The position numbers were made by a program, and so were the translations under genes. A DNA stretch of 64,000 nucleotides, taken from NCBI RefSeq assembly GCF_009909185.1, contig NZ_JAAAMV010000025.1:124001-188000 (forward strand). Direction: 5' to 3'. Positions 43,868 to 52,749 of the stretch are shown piece after piece (within the stretch, counting starts at the first letter, position 1; each line of letters starts with the position of its first letter). The notes under the pieces are model-generated. The model did no database searches and was not told the DNA's origin. It saw nothing but the letters and a program-made list of their open reading frames with translations. The DNA comes from Paenibacillus glycinis (GTDB taxonomy: Bacteria > Bacillota > Bacilli > Paenibacillales > Paenibacillaceae).

Positions 43868-45016
43868 CTATTCGGTCACGACCTCCGTATCGGGCGTCAA
43901 CGTCGTATAGTACTGCGGCGCCTCCATCTGACCCGTCGCCGTGAGGTACTCCTCCACGAGCTGATCCGCATTGATGGATGACGAAGCGAGCCAATCGGCA
44001 TATAAATTGCCGAATCTCGCATACAGCCAGTCGGACGTATACGCATTGCTGAAGCTGAAGATGTCATAGATCTCGCCGACGGTGTTGACATGCTTCCTGC
44101 CGGCCTCGTCGGTCCAGGTCACCTTCTGATTCAAGTTGACCGTGCGGATATCTTCGGTCTGGACCGAGAGATAGCGGCCATCGTATTTGAAATAGATGCG
44201 GATCGACTTCTCGTACGGATGTCCCTTCAGGATCTTCCACCCGGCCATGTCTCCGGTCGCGGCAACCTCGTACATGCCGGTCGTATTGGCCGGCTTCGGC
44301 TTCTCGGCATTGACGATCAGCCTCGCGGCGCCCAGCGAGAGAATCATCCGATAATTCGCGGCATCCCATTGCAGCCCGGCTCCCAACGCTTTCACGAGAA
44401 CGTCGGCCGTGAAGAACGTCTGCCCCTTGTCCACGATCGGGGCGCCTTTCATGACGAAGGCTTTGCCGTCTATTTTCGCTTTTGCGGTTCCTCTTGCGAT
44501 GGCGATTTTCGTCTTTCCGATTTGAATGCCGTAATTTTTCGTCGGAGCATCGTAGCTTACCGTTCCGCCCAAAGCGTAAATGACCGGCGTCAGCGGCAGG
44601 TACGTCACGCCCTTGATCACCTTTGCCCCTGCCACGGGCTCGGCTGCGCTGGCGCTGATCTTCACGGACCGCGTTTTACCGCCGGCTTCGACGTTGATCG
44701 TGGCTTCTCCTACGGCCGTCGCTTTAATATCGTCGTTATCCAGAAATTTAAGCATATACGGCTTGTCGATCCAGATGCGGGCGCTATCGAGATCGGAGGA
44801 TACGGTGCCGTCGGCATATTGGATCCGGATCGAAAAATCGCTGGTCTGCCCGACGTTAAGCTTGACCTTGGATACTTTAACGGAGAGATCCGTTACCGTT
44901 ACCGTTGCCGTGCCGGAATCTTCCCCTTCTTCGGCAAACGCCGCTGCCTGCATCGTGAATATGGACAAACACAACAGGAGGAGCAGCGCTGATAATTTAG
45001 TCCTAAATAGATTCAA
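43868..45016 (-). CDS. Secreted stalk-domain protein
   Basis: A 382-aa exported protein. The signal peptide (LSALLLLLCLSIFTMQAAAFA) spans residues 1-29. Residues 40-128 form an Ig-like module (VSKVKLNVGQTSDFSIRIQY). Residues 135-245 are a copper-amine-oxidase-N-like stalk domain (VIKGVTYLPLTPVIYALGG). Residues 255-382 are an unrecognised C-terminal domain. The start is TTG with GAGGG 7 bp upstream; a nearby ATG is out of frame and closed. It is one of three stalk proteins in the window. Confidence 0.8.
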   Translation of the reverse strand: MNLFRTKLSALLLLLCLSIFTMQAAAFAEEGEDSGTATVTVTDLSVKVSKVKLNVGQTSDFSIRIQYADGTVSSDLDSARIWIDKPYMLKFLDNDDIKATAVGEATINVEAGGKTRSVKISASAAEPVAGAKVIKGVTYLPLTPVIYALGGTVSYDAPTKNYGIQIGKTKIAIARGTAKAKIDGKAFVMKGAPIVDKGQTFFTADVLVKALGAGLQWDAANYRMILSLGAARLIVNAEKPKPANTTGMYEVAATGDMAGWKILKGHPYEKSIRIYFKYDGRYLSVQTEDIRTVNLNQKVTWTDEAGRKHVNTVGEIYDIFSFSNAYTSDWLYARFGNLYADWLASSSINADQLVEEYLTATGQMEAPQYYTTLTPDTEVVTE

Positions 45017-45254
45017 GATTCATCCCTCTTCCAAAATAGATAATGATTTACAAGGGGATTATATCCTATTAAATCTCGTTCTTCTACAAAAATATGTATA
45101 TTTCCCGTGCGCGACTCGACAGTATTCGAGCCGTTCGCTCACAGCCGCTCACCCACACCCGCTCCAACTCCCGACCCGCGACGCCCGTTTATAGACATGA
45201 ACCCCTAACCGCGCTCGTACACTATAGAAGGAAGCTCGTTCGGGAGGGATGAAG

Positions 45255-45620
45255 ATGAAAATTACGTCCGGCGGATTCGAGGCGGTGTATTACGGCCGCG
45301 TGTTCGCCTATGGGATGAACCCCATCGAGATTGTCTTGTCGGAAGAAAACGACCCGCTCACCTTCGTATTCTGCATCGAGCGCGATCCCGAGCGGGACGA
45401 ATTCACGACGGACATCCGGCTTGTCCGCTACAACGAGGTCAGGATCGCGTGCGTCAACTTTCCGCGCGGGAAGCCGACCGGCAACCAGGACATGATCCAC
45501 CTCGGCGTCCTGCACAACCGCAAGCTCTCGCTGCGCTACGAGGTGACGATCAATTCCGACGCGACGTCTTGGGCGCTGACGTTCACCTTTTTCTCGGGCG
45601 AGGGGGTCGCGCAGCAATGA
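45255..45620 (+). CDS. Hypothetical beta-rich protein, first gene of an overlapping pair
   Basis: A 121-aa soluble protein rich in beta-prone residues (FEAVYYGRVFAYGMNPIEIVL; TFVFCIERDPERDE; WALTFTFFSGEGV). It may belong to a small domain family seen next to membrane partners (DUF6864-like), but I cannot confirm this. Start choice: the ATG at 45255 has GGGAGGG 6 bp before it, whereas the ATG at 45249 touches that site. Its stop overlaps the next start (ATGA), indicating translational coupling. Confidence 0.65.
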   Translation: MKITSGGFEAVYYGRVFAYGMNPIEIVLSEENDPLTFVFCIERDPERDEFTTDIRLVRYNEVRIACVNFPRGKPTGNQDMIHLGVLHNRKLSLRYEVTINSDATSWALTFTFFSGEGVAQQ

Positions 45621-45931
45621 ACAAGATCGAGATTCAGGACCCGAAGGTAGCCAGCAAGATCATCGCGGCGAACGCCGAGAGCGACAAGCGCAAAGCGGAG
45701 CTCGGCTTCCTCGGCAAATTCTTCGGCTCGGGCGAGAACGTGCGCCTGTATATCGTCGGCACGATCGCGCTCGGTATCTTGCTGATCGCCCTCGTCTATA
45801 CGCTCATGCCCGATCGGTACCGCTCGGCCGACTTCGGCCTGAAGGAAATGTGGACGCTCTTCGTGCTCCCCGTCGAGTCGACGATCATCGGCTACTTGAT
45901 CGGGTCGCGGTCCAAGGACGCCGGAAGCTGA
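45617..45931 (+). CDS. Small membrane protein coupled to the preceding gene
   Basis: A 104-aa protein with a soluble N-terminus (IEIQDPKVASKIIAANAES), then a hydrophobic helix at about residues 43-65 and a shorter second segment (about 80-95, LFVLPVESTIIGYLIGS). It overlaps the upstream gene by 4 bp, so the two products probably act together, for example a soluble partner recruited to the membrane. No family recognised. Confidence 0.65.
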   Translation: MNKIEIQDPKVASKIIAANAESDKRKAELGFLGKFFGSGENVRLYIVGTIALGILLIALVYTLMPDRYRSADFGLKEMWTLFVLPVESTIIGYLIGSRSKDAGS

Positions 45932-46025
45932 AGCAGCCGAAGAGCGCCGCGGGCAGAGGCGCGGCCGCCTTGGCTAGTCGCCCTCCATGCCCGAACTCGT
46001 TTCTCGAATGCCGCGACTCCGGCGA

Positions 46026-46790
46026 TCATCTCGTTCGCCCGTACTGTCTGCCGTACCGCATCACGGTCCGGTGCAGCCGCTTGTCGCCAAGCGACTTGAG
46101 CGCATTGAAATTCGGCCGCGTGTTCACTTCCAGAATCCACAGCCGGCCCTGGCGATCGAGCGCCACGTCCAGGCCAAGCTCCTTGAACCGGGTGCTGTGG
46201 CGGTCGAAGCAGCGCGCCGTCTGGCGGCCCAGCGTCTTCAGGCGCCGTTTGTACCGGTTGATCTGGACCGGGCTGCAGCCCGACCGCCGCAGCGTCGGCT
46301 CGATCAACGCCAGCTTGCCGCCTTGGTGATAGTTCGTGACGACTTTGTTCCGCTTGCCCAGCTTGACGAACAACGCGGAGGGCACCCATTTTCCGCCGGA
46401 CCGCTGCATCGTCATGCGCACGTCGAAGGGCCGTCCGCCTGACGTCCGCAGGGCAATGCCCTTCTGCAGCAAGTAGCTCCGCCCGCGGGCGATGCCCTTC
46501 AGTCGGCCATACAGGGAACCGGCGGAGGACACCTGGAAGGTGCGCATGTCTTTCTTGACGCTGAACCTCCGCGGAGACAACCGAACGACGCGCGCGATCC
46601 CGCTGCCGCCCGTTCCGTCCGTCGGTTTGAAGTACACCGTTCTATAGCGTCCGGTCATCGCCCTCAGCGACGAACGGCTGAACCGTCTTGTCTCGGGAAC
46701 GAACCGTCTCAATGCGCGGTCCGCCCGCAACCACTTGGTCTTCGTCCATTTGCTCTTGACCGACATGCTGCCGCTGCCTTTTCTACGCAT
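46026..46790 (-). CDS. YheC/YheD family ATP-grasp protein
   Basis: A 254-aa very basic protein with the ATP-grasp pattern of the spore-coat-associated YheC/YheD group: VYFKPTDGTGGSGIARV near residue 50 (nucleotide loop), RSYLLQKGIAL, RPFDVRMTMQR and the final metal/ATP motif RLWILEVNTRPNF. It is shorter than YheC and YheD (about 360-450 aa) and lacks their N-terminal part. The link to sporulation is by family name only. The ATG at 46790 has GAGAGGAAC upstream. Confidence 0.85.
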   Translation of the reverse strand: MRRKGSGSMSVKSKWTKTKWLRADRALRRFVPETRRFSRSSLRAMTGRYRTVYFKPTDGTGGSGIARVVRLSPRRFSVKKDMRTFQVSSAGSLYGRLKGIARGRSYLLQKGIALRTSGGRPFDVRMTMQRSGGKWVPSALFVKLGKRNKVVTNYHQGGKLALIEPTLRRSGCSPVQINRYKRRLKTLGRQTARCFDRHSTRFKELGLDVALDRQGRLWILEVNTRPNFNALKSLGDKRLHRTVMRYGRQYGRTR

Positions 46791-47017
46791 GCTGTTCCTC
46801 TCCTTCGCGCCTCTCGGAATAGAGTACTTCTCCCCTGCGGGAACGGACACGGCAGATATCATGGTCGTACTGGAACCGGAGGAGTTTATTAGGGGGAACT
46901 TGTTCAGGGCTGGCGTTATTGCGGATGCTCGCTGAATTAATCAAGTGATTGCAGAAGGCGTTCGTCAAAAAGCGCGACCGGGCTCCCTAGCCGGCCGCAC
47001 GCAATATTCGATTATAA

Positions 47018-47058
47018 AAAACAGAGCAATCGAGTTCATGCCTCGGTTGCTCTGTTTT
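47018..47058. terminator. Terminator of the collagen-like gene
   Basis: AAAACAGAGCAA (47018-47029) pairs with TTGCTCTGTTTT (47047-47058), inner CGAG/CTCG. It lies 21 bp past the stop. Confidence 0.85.
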
Positions 47059-47078
47059 CGAAAACGTTATAGCTTGCC

Positions 47079-48395
47079 TCAACCTAATTTTTTAATCAAT
47101 ATCGAAGCATTTACGTTTGTTTGCGTTCCTCCGGCTAATGTCTGCAGCGTTACCGCAACAGCCGACGCATTATTTCGCAGCGTAACAACATCACCGGCTG
47201 TCAGCGTAACAATGGCTTGTCCACTGGTTATTTGCGTGCCGGCACCGGAGCCATATATGGTTCCCGGCACTACCGCACCATTGACGGACAAGCCAAATTG
47301 ACTCGGTTCCACGCCTGACACGGAAAATGTGATCTCGTAAATGCCCGAGTTTGCAACCGTAATCGTCGAGGTTGAAGGAGCGTGAATAAAGCCAGATGTA
47401 AGAATGCCATTCGTATCAAAAAAGACATCAGCTCCTATCGGAACGACTTCAGCAGAAAGGTTATAGATATAAGCATATTCAGCTATCTCACCCGCAGGGC
47501 CTGGGTTCCCTTGTGGGCCTGTAGGGCCTTGCGGGCCTGTAGCACCTGTTACTCCCGTAGCACCCGGATCGCCTTGCACTCCTGGATCGCCTTTGTCGCC
47601 TTTGTCGCCTTTGTCACCTTTTGGCCCCACAGTGCCTGGTGCCCCCGCAACACCCGGATCGCCTTTGTCGCCTTTCGGCCCTACATTGCCTTGTGATCCC
47701 TCTGGACCTCGCTCCCCCGTACCGCCCTTTTCTCCTTTTTCTCCTGCGGTACCTTGTACTCCCGGATCGCCCTTATCGCCTTTGTCGCCCTTCGGTCCTG
47801 TCGAACCTGAACCTGACGATCCCGCCGGACCTTGCATTCCCGTCGCCCCGGTCGCTCCCGTATCGCCCTTGTCGCCTTTATCCCCCTTGTCACCCTTGTC
47901 GCCTTTTTCACCTTTTGCACCCTGCAGAACGGATGTCTGGGTATCAATGGAGATCGTTTTCTTGGCGGAATTCCAAATCACTTTGGCATTAAATAAGTCG
48001 GCGAAAAAACGTACCGGCGCCATAACCCGGTTCTGTATAATCGTGGCAGGTTGATCGAGCGTGACCTTCTTTTCAACCCCGCCAATTGTAATACTGGCAG
48101 TTGTGTTACCGATACTCAGCGTCCCCGAAGTTTCTCCATTAACCACAGTCAACGTTTGTGTAGAACTGTTCCAGTTGAGAGACACGCCAAGCGCGTCCTC
48201 GACGACCTTCATAGGCACAAGCGTGGTTCCATTGATGATAACAGGTTCGACATCATTCGGGACCACATATCCATTTACGATAATTGAGATTTCCGACGTC
48301 TGGGCGACCGGAGCCGCTTGCGCGACAGGAACCGCTAACAAGGTCATTCCAAGCACAACCGCGATGGATAATTGCCGTCTTTTCATTTTCAACAC
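47079..48395 (-). CDS. Stalk-domain, collagen-like protein with BclA-like C-terminal domain
   Basis: A 438-aa exported fibrous protein. Residues 1-28 are a signal peptide. Residues 36-145 are a stalk domain (IIVNGYVVPNDVEPVIINGTTL...). Residues 159-303 are about 47 Gly-X-Y triplets, many GDK or GPK, with one 2-residue imperfection near 197. Residues 304-438 form a beta-rich domain like the C-terminus of BclA (IYNLSAEVVPIGADVFFDTNG; VNASILIKKLG) that should trimerise the collagen helix. It is probably displayed on the cell or spore surface. The start is GTG at 48395 (GAGGG 8 bp upstream), with TTG 48392 or ATG 48386 possible. Codon use is clearly less GC-rich than its neighbours, suggesting transfer. 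A prolyl-hydroxylase gene lies directly upstream. Confidence 0.9.
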   Translation of the reverse strand: MLKMKRRQLSIAVVLGMTLLAVPVAQAAPVAQTSEISIIVNGYVVPNDVEPVIINGTTLVPMKVVEDALGVSLNWNSSTQTLTVVNGETSGTLSIGNTTASITIGGVEKKVTLDQPATIIQNRVMAPVRFFADLFNAKVIWNSAKKTISIDTQTSVLQGAKGEKGDKGDKGDKGDKGDTGATGATGMQGPAGSSGSGSTGPKGDKGDKGDPGVQGTAGEKGEKGGTGERGPEGSQGNVGPKGDKGDPGVAGAPGTVGPKGDKGDKGDKGDPGVQGDPGATGVTGATGPQGPTGPQGNPGPAGEIAEYAYIYNLSAEVVPIGADVFFDTNGILTSGFIHAPSTSTITVANSGIYEITFSVSGVEPSQFGLSVNGAVVPGTIYGSGAGTQITSGQAIVTLTAGDVVTLRNNASAVAVTLQTLAGGTQTNVNASILIKKLG

Positions 48396-48550
48396 GTTGC
48401 TTTCCCTCACTTTGTAGGCATTTGTAGTTGGATAGCCAACTCTGAATCTATCGACTCCACTACTATAACATACAATTCCGAACAAAAATTGACATAAATC
48501 GCCATACAAACTCAGTAATGATCGAAACCAACATGCTTCATTGACGAGCC

Positions 48551-48595
48551 AAGGGCCGGGGCAGCCACCGTGTAATCGGTGTTGCCCCGGCCCTT
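48551..48595. terminator. Hairpin between hydroxylase and collagen genes
   Basis: AAGGGCCGGGGCA (48551-48563) pairs with TGCCCCGGCCCTT (48583-48595), inner CACCG/CGGTG. It lies about 70 bp past the hydroxylase stop. The T-run is on the + side, so termination on the - strand may be partial. Confidence 0.65.
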
Positions 48596-48665
48596 GTTTT
48601 CATGTGTATCTCCAGTGCTGAGGGTTCGATTGCTTCATGATGGGAATACGAAGCATTCCAGCCTT

Positions 48666-49304
48666 CTAGCGGTCATCGCGATAGCGCTGCCTGCGCATCC
48701 ACTGGGTCGCGACCCATTTCTCCCCGGCGGCGACGGGGTTTCCCGCATGCAGCGTAAGCTCGTTGAACCGGGGATCGTTATAGAAATACTCGAAATAAAC
48801 GGCGCTGCCTTTTCTCGGCATGACCGTGAACTGAAGCGAGGGAAAATACGTTTCGCCGCCTTCCTCCACGTCGTTCAAATACATCACCAGCGTGCTGATG
48901 CGATTGTTGACGACGTTCTCCGACGAGAAATAGTCCACATGCGGCCGATACTGCTCACCGGCTTGATAATGCAGGATTTGCAGCGGTTCGGCATGGGAGA
49001 CCGGGATATGCATCAGCTCGGAGACGCGGGCTTCGACGGTTTGGATCAGCGCGTTCTCGCTTTCCTCGACGAACATGCCGCTGCTTGTCCGAATGTCGCT
49101 GACGACGTGGGAATTGCCGATCTTCGCCCGCTGCATCCTGTCCTGCGCGAAGTCGATCAGCGCCTCGCACTCCGTACCGCTTAAGACGTTGGCCAGGATT
49201 AGAATAAGCGGTTCCTCGATTCGGCCGATGATCGATATCTCGCGGTCCGCCGTGCGGATTCGGTTTCCGCCCGCCCGTAAAATCGCCTGCTCTTTAATGC
49301 TCAT
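48666..49304 (-). CDS. 2OG-Fe(II) oxygenase, prolyl 4-hydroxylase type
   Basis: A 212-aa jelly-roll oxygenase of the P4H family. Iron ligands H122 and D124 (RPHVDYF) and H186 (LTLHAG), and K196 for 2-oxoglutarate, are all in place; R72-T-S-S-G matches the P4H substrate strand. It should hydroxylate peptidyl proline using O2, Fe(II) and 2-oxoglutarate; Bacillus anthracis P4H is a characterised relative. The collagen-like gene directly downstream on the same strand (271 bp from stop to start) is the obvious candidate substrate. ACGGAGGATG sets the ATG. Confidence 0.9.
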   Translation of the reverse strand: MSIKEQAILRAGGNRIRTADREISIIGRIEEPLILILANVLSGTECEALIDFAQDRMQRAKIGNSHVVSDIRTSSGMFVEESENALIQTVEARVSELMHIPVSHAEPLQILHYQAGEQYRPHVDYFSSENVVNNRISTLVMYLNDVEEGGETYFPSLQFTVMPRKGSAVYFEYFYNDPRFNELTLHAGNPVAAGEKWVATQWMRRQRYRDDR

Positions 49305-49458
49305 CGTAACATCCTCCGTTCCGGAATGTTGAGGAAGAAGCGAATCAACATTAGGTCAGTCGTTTTACTAATTCTTCAAGGAAACAGAAATTCCTTCCAT
49401 TTCCTAAGAATACGAGCCCTTCTATCCCTCGCCGCAGTCGCAGCCGCGCAACAAAAAA

Positions 49459-49490
49459 CAGCGCGCGAAGGTCAAACCTCCGACGCGCTG
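49459..49490 (-). terminator. Terminator of the S9 peptidase gene
   Basis: CAGCGCG (49459-49465) pairs with CGCGCTG (49484-49490), inner AGGT/ACCT; A6 to the left makes a U-run on the - strand. Confidence 0.8.
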
Positions 49491-49515
49491 CAGGTTCATT
49501 GCCATCCGACTCGCC

Positions 49516-51303
49516 CTAAGCCCGATGTTTGTTCAAAAATTCCAGCATTCGCCGGTACACGGCGATTTCATTGCTTCGTTTGGAGAAGCCGTGTCCTTCG
49601 TCCTCCAGCACCAAATACTCGACGTCCGTCCCCTGCGCCTGCAGCGCGGCTACGATTTGGTCCGATTCGGCCTTCACGACCCGCGGGTCGTTGGCGCCCT
49701 GGATCACCAGCATCGGCTTGACCATCTGCTTCAAATACGTAATCGGCGAATCCTTCGTCAGGCGCTCCTTGTCCCGCTCCGGATGGCCAAGCCAGCGCTC
49801 CATGAGCGGCTTCCAGTCTTCCGGCACGGAGTCGATGAACGTAAATAAATTGCTCGGCCCGAAGATATCGACCGCCGCCCGGAAGTAATCGGGATGCCGG
49901 CCGGCCAGAAGCAGCGTCATGTAGCCGCCGTAGCTGCCGCCGACGACGAACAGCTTGTCGCGGCTCGAGATACCCTGATCGAACAACCAATCCATGCCCG
50001 CCAGGCAGTCGAGCCGCGGCCCTTCGCCCCAGTCGCCTTCGACCATCTTGACGAATTCGGAGCCGTAGCCGGTGCTGCCCCGGAAATTCGGCGCGAAGAT
50101 GTTGTACCCGTAGGCGAGCATGAACTGGAACATCGCCCGGAAGAACTTCCCCTCCGCCGCCTGCGGTCCGCCGTGCGGCCAGAAGATCGTATACCCGTTC
50201 GCCGTCTCGGCTTTCGCCCGGAAGAGCAGCGCTTCGATCTCCAAACCGTCAAAGGACGAATACCGGATCACGTCCGGATCGACCAGATCCTCTTCGGACA
50301 GGCCGATTACCCGATTCTGCGTCAGCCGCTTCCATTCCCCGCCCGCATAGCTGTAGATGTTAAACGGCTGCACGGCGCCGCGTCCCAGCACGTATACCGT
50401 ACCGGATTCGGCGACGACCGCCTTCTCCACGACGTCTACCGGCAGCGTAACCGGAACGGCTTCCCCGCCCGCAAGCGGCTTCGCGTACATCCGATGCTCC
50501 GTGCCCCGTTCCGTCCAGATGTACAGCTGGCCGGAAGCCTTATGCCATTTGATCGCGGAGACCGCCTCGTCGCCGAATTGGCACACCACCGAATACGCGC
50601 GGCTCGCAAGACTGTATTGCATCACGTAGGCGAATTCGCTGTCCACGTCGGTGACGTACACCAGCGTGTCGTTGTCCGTGAAAATAAAATTGTGGCTGAC
50701 CTGCACCGCCTCCGGGTTCGGGGATACGACCGACTCTTCCCCCTCCGCCATGACGACGGCCAGCTGATGCGTATTGGCGAACGTCTTCAGCACGACGAAC
50801 CGGTTTTCCTCCGGGCTGACCGCCTCCAGAAACGTCGGCTGTTCGCTGCCTTCGCGCAGCAGCTTGTCCGCGCCGGTCGACAAATCGAACACGCGCGCGT
50901 TCAGAAAGCTCGGATTCTCCCGCGAAGTCACGTAATACAGGCGCTCTCCGTCTGGCGTCAAATGAATCGCGTAAAATTTCTCCTGCGGCGTTCCTTCGAT
51001 CAACGGAAGCGGATGCCCGCCTTCCGCCGGCAGGGCATAGATATGATAGTTCTCGTCCCCGTCCCGGTCGAAGCCGGCGAGAATGAAGCGTCCTTGCGGA
51101 TCGACCTCGATCGCGTTCGCATTCTGGTTGTTGTACGTCAGCGGATAGGGATACGTATCCGGCAGATTCATCGCCCATAGATTCGGCTGACCGTTCAAAT
51201 TACTGCTGAAGATCAGCCTTTTCTCATCCTTAGATACCGTAAAATCGCGAATGACGTACGTTTGGAAAAACTGCTCCACATCCGGTTTCGGAAATTGAAT
51301 CAT
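49516..51303 (-). CDS. S9 family prolyl oligopeptidase-like peptidase
   Basis: A 595-aa cytoplasmic enzyme. Residues 1-340 form a beta-propeller (TDNDTLVYVTDVDSEF, IYALPAEGGHPLPLI). Residues 350-595 form an alpha/beta-hydrolase with S457 in GGSYGGYM, D539 in GANDPRV and H571 in DEGHGF. It cleaves short peptides, often after Pro, or acyl-peptides. Length is typical of the acylaminoacyl-peptidase/YuxL group. GGCAGGA precedes the ATG. Confidence 0.92.
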   Translation of the reverse strand: MIQFPKPDVEQFFQTYVIRDFTVSKDEKRLIFSSNLNGQPNLWAMNLPDTYPYPLTYNNQNANAIEVDPQGRFILAGFDRDGDENYHIYALPAEGGHPLPLIEGTPQEKFYAIHLTPDGERLYYVTSRENPSFLNARVFDLSTGADKLLREGSEQPTFLEAVSPEENRFVVLKTFANTHQLAVVMAEGEESVVSPNPEAVQVSHNFIFTDNDTLVYVTDVDSEFAYVMQYSLASRAYSVVCQFGDEAVSAIKWHKASGQLYIWTERGTEHRMYAKPLAGGEAVPVTLPVDVVEKAVVAESGTVYVLGRGAVQPFNIYSYAGGEWKRLTQNRVIGLSEEDLVDPDVIRYSSFDGLEIEALLFRAKAETANGYTIFWPHGGPQAAEGKFFRAMFQFMLAYGYNIFAPNFRGSTGYGSEFVKMVEGDWGEGPRLDCLAGMDWLFDQGISSRDKLFVVGGSYGGYMTLLLAGRHPDYFRAAVDIFGPSNLFTFIDSVPEDWKPLMERWLGHPERDKERLTKDSPITYLKQMVKPMLVIQGANDPRVVKAESDQIVAALQAQGTDVEYLVLEDEGHGFSKRSNEIAVYRRMLEFLNKHRA

Positions 51304-51564
51304 TCCTGCCGCCTCCCATACATGAATGTTGTTCTCTCTCGACAGAACTTCTCTTGCCTACTATGATAAGTGATCCGGCTTGGAAAGTCGAAAGGAACCT
51401 GCATGGCTCGGGACTTGGCCCCGTTTGAAAGAGAACAACGGTTGTCCGCCGGTCCGCGAATAGCAAGATACCCCTCCGGAGCCTCGTCGCACGTCCAAAG
51501 GGGTAACTTTTTCAAAATTATTGACGCCGCGCGTCGCCCATGCCGGACAGATGACAAAACGATG

Positions 51565-52488
51565 TTACAGGCTTCCGTCCTGCTTGGCGGCACTCCGCCG
51601 GATTCCGATCTGCGGGAGCTGCGGCACGATCATGCCCGCAAGCATGAACAGGCAGCCGATGACGCCCCGCGCGCCCAGCACTTCGTGCAGGATCCAATAT
51701 CCGCCGATCACCGCGAATACCGTCTCCATGCTCATGATGATCGCCGCCTGCGTCGGATGCGCATGCTTCTGGCCGATGACCTGCAGCGTGTAGGCGATCC
51801 CGACCGAGCACAGCCCGCCGTACAGAATCGGAATCGCCGCCTGCGACAAGCCGGTCACGTCGATCTTCTCCGTTGCCGCCGCCACGATGAAGCTGAGCGC
51901 CGAACACGTGACGACCTGAAAAAACGACAGCTTGATCACGTCCGCCGTACGGGAGAATTTGTCGATGATCAGGATATGCGCCGACCAGAAGAACGCCCCG
52001 ACAAGCTCGAACACGTCGCCCTTGCCCAGCGTCAGATCGCTTTTCACGCACAGCAGATACAGCCCGACCACCGCCACGACCGCGCCTGCGGCGCCGTTCA
52101 GATGAAGGCGATGCTTCAGGAACAAGCCCAGGAACGGCACGATGACGATGTACAGCCCCGTGACGAACGCGGCCTTCCCGGCCGTCGTGTAGATCAGTCC
52201 GATCTGCTGCAGGGACGACCCGCAGAACAGGATCAGCCCTGCCAGGAACCCTGCAACGGCCGAGCCTTTGACGGACGCCCGGATTGCCGCCCGCGATTGT
52301 CCGGATCGCTTGTCCAGCCAGAGAATGAGCGGAATCAAGGATAACGCGCCGAGCGCGAATCGCACCGCGTTGAAGGTAAAGGGGCCGGTGTGCGCCATCC
52401 CCTGCCGCTGCGCGACGAACGCGAACCCCCAGATGCATGCGGTAATGAGCAGGAACATGTTGGATTTCAATTGTTGGTGTCTATGCAT
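51565..52488 (-). CDS. EamA/DMT family transporter
   Basis: A 307-aa membrane protein with ten hydrophobic helices arranged as two EamA repeats (FLLITACIWGFAFVAQRQG in the first, AYTLQVIGQKHAHPTQAAIIM in the second). The family exports metabolites or amino acids; the substrate is unknown. The ATG at 52488 has GGGAGAG 10 bp upstream. Confidence 0.92.
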   Translation of the reverse strand: MHRHQQLKSNMFLLITACIWGFAFVAQRQGMAHTGPFTFNAVRFALGALSLIPLILWLDKRSGQSRAAIRASVKGSAVAGFLAGLILFCGSSLQQIGLIYTTAGKAAFVTGLYIVIVPFLGLFLKHRLHLNGAAGAVVAVVGLYLLCVKSDLTLGKGDVFELVGAFFWSAHILIIDKFSRTADVIKLSFFQVVTCSALSFIVAAATEKIDVTGLSQAAIPILYGGLCSVGIAYTLQVIGQKHAHPTQAAIIMSMETVFAVIGGYWILHEVLGARGVIGCLFMLAGMIVPQLPQIGIRRSAAKQDGSL

Positions 52489-52683
52489 ATGACGTCGTCT
52501 CTCCCGGTCGTTCTGATCGAAATACCCCCTAACCTTAACAAAAAAGCCTGCACCTTGATACAAGGGATTTTCAGCCAGTTGGCCGGCCGGCCGCATCTGG
52601 GCGGCATTCGCGGACCGGTCGATTCGCGCGGAATCTCTTGCGCCCGCAAGCGTTGGCTGAATTTGTTCGTCGAGTAACGGGCA

Positions 52684-52721
52684 AAGGCCGGGCATCTCCT
52701 TCGAGGAGGCTCCCGGCCCTT
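52684..52721 (-). terminator. Terminator of the second ABC-F gene
   Basis: GGCCGGG (52686-52692) pairs with CCCGGCC (52712-52718) with inner CTCC/GGAG pairing. It follows the - strand ABC-F gene by about 30 bp. Confidence 0.65.
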
Positions 52722-52749
52722 GTTATCCATTGATCCGCATTCGGTACGA

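Noticed and set aside
47500..47920. DNA tandem repeats that could be read as a satellite or CRISPR-like array
   Set aside because: The repetition is the Gly-X-Y coding pattern of the collagen-like gene; units are not separated by spacers.
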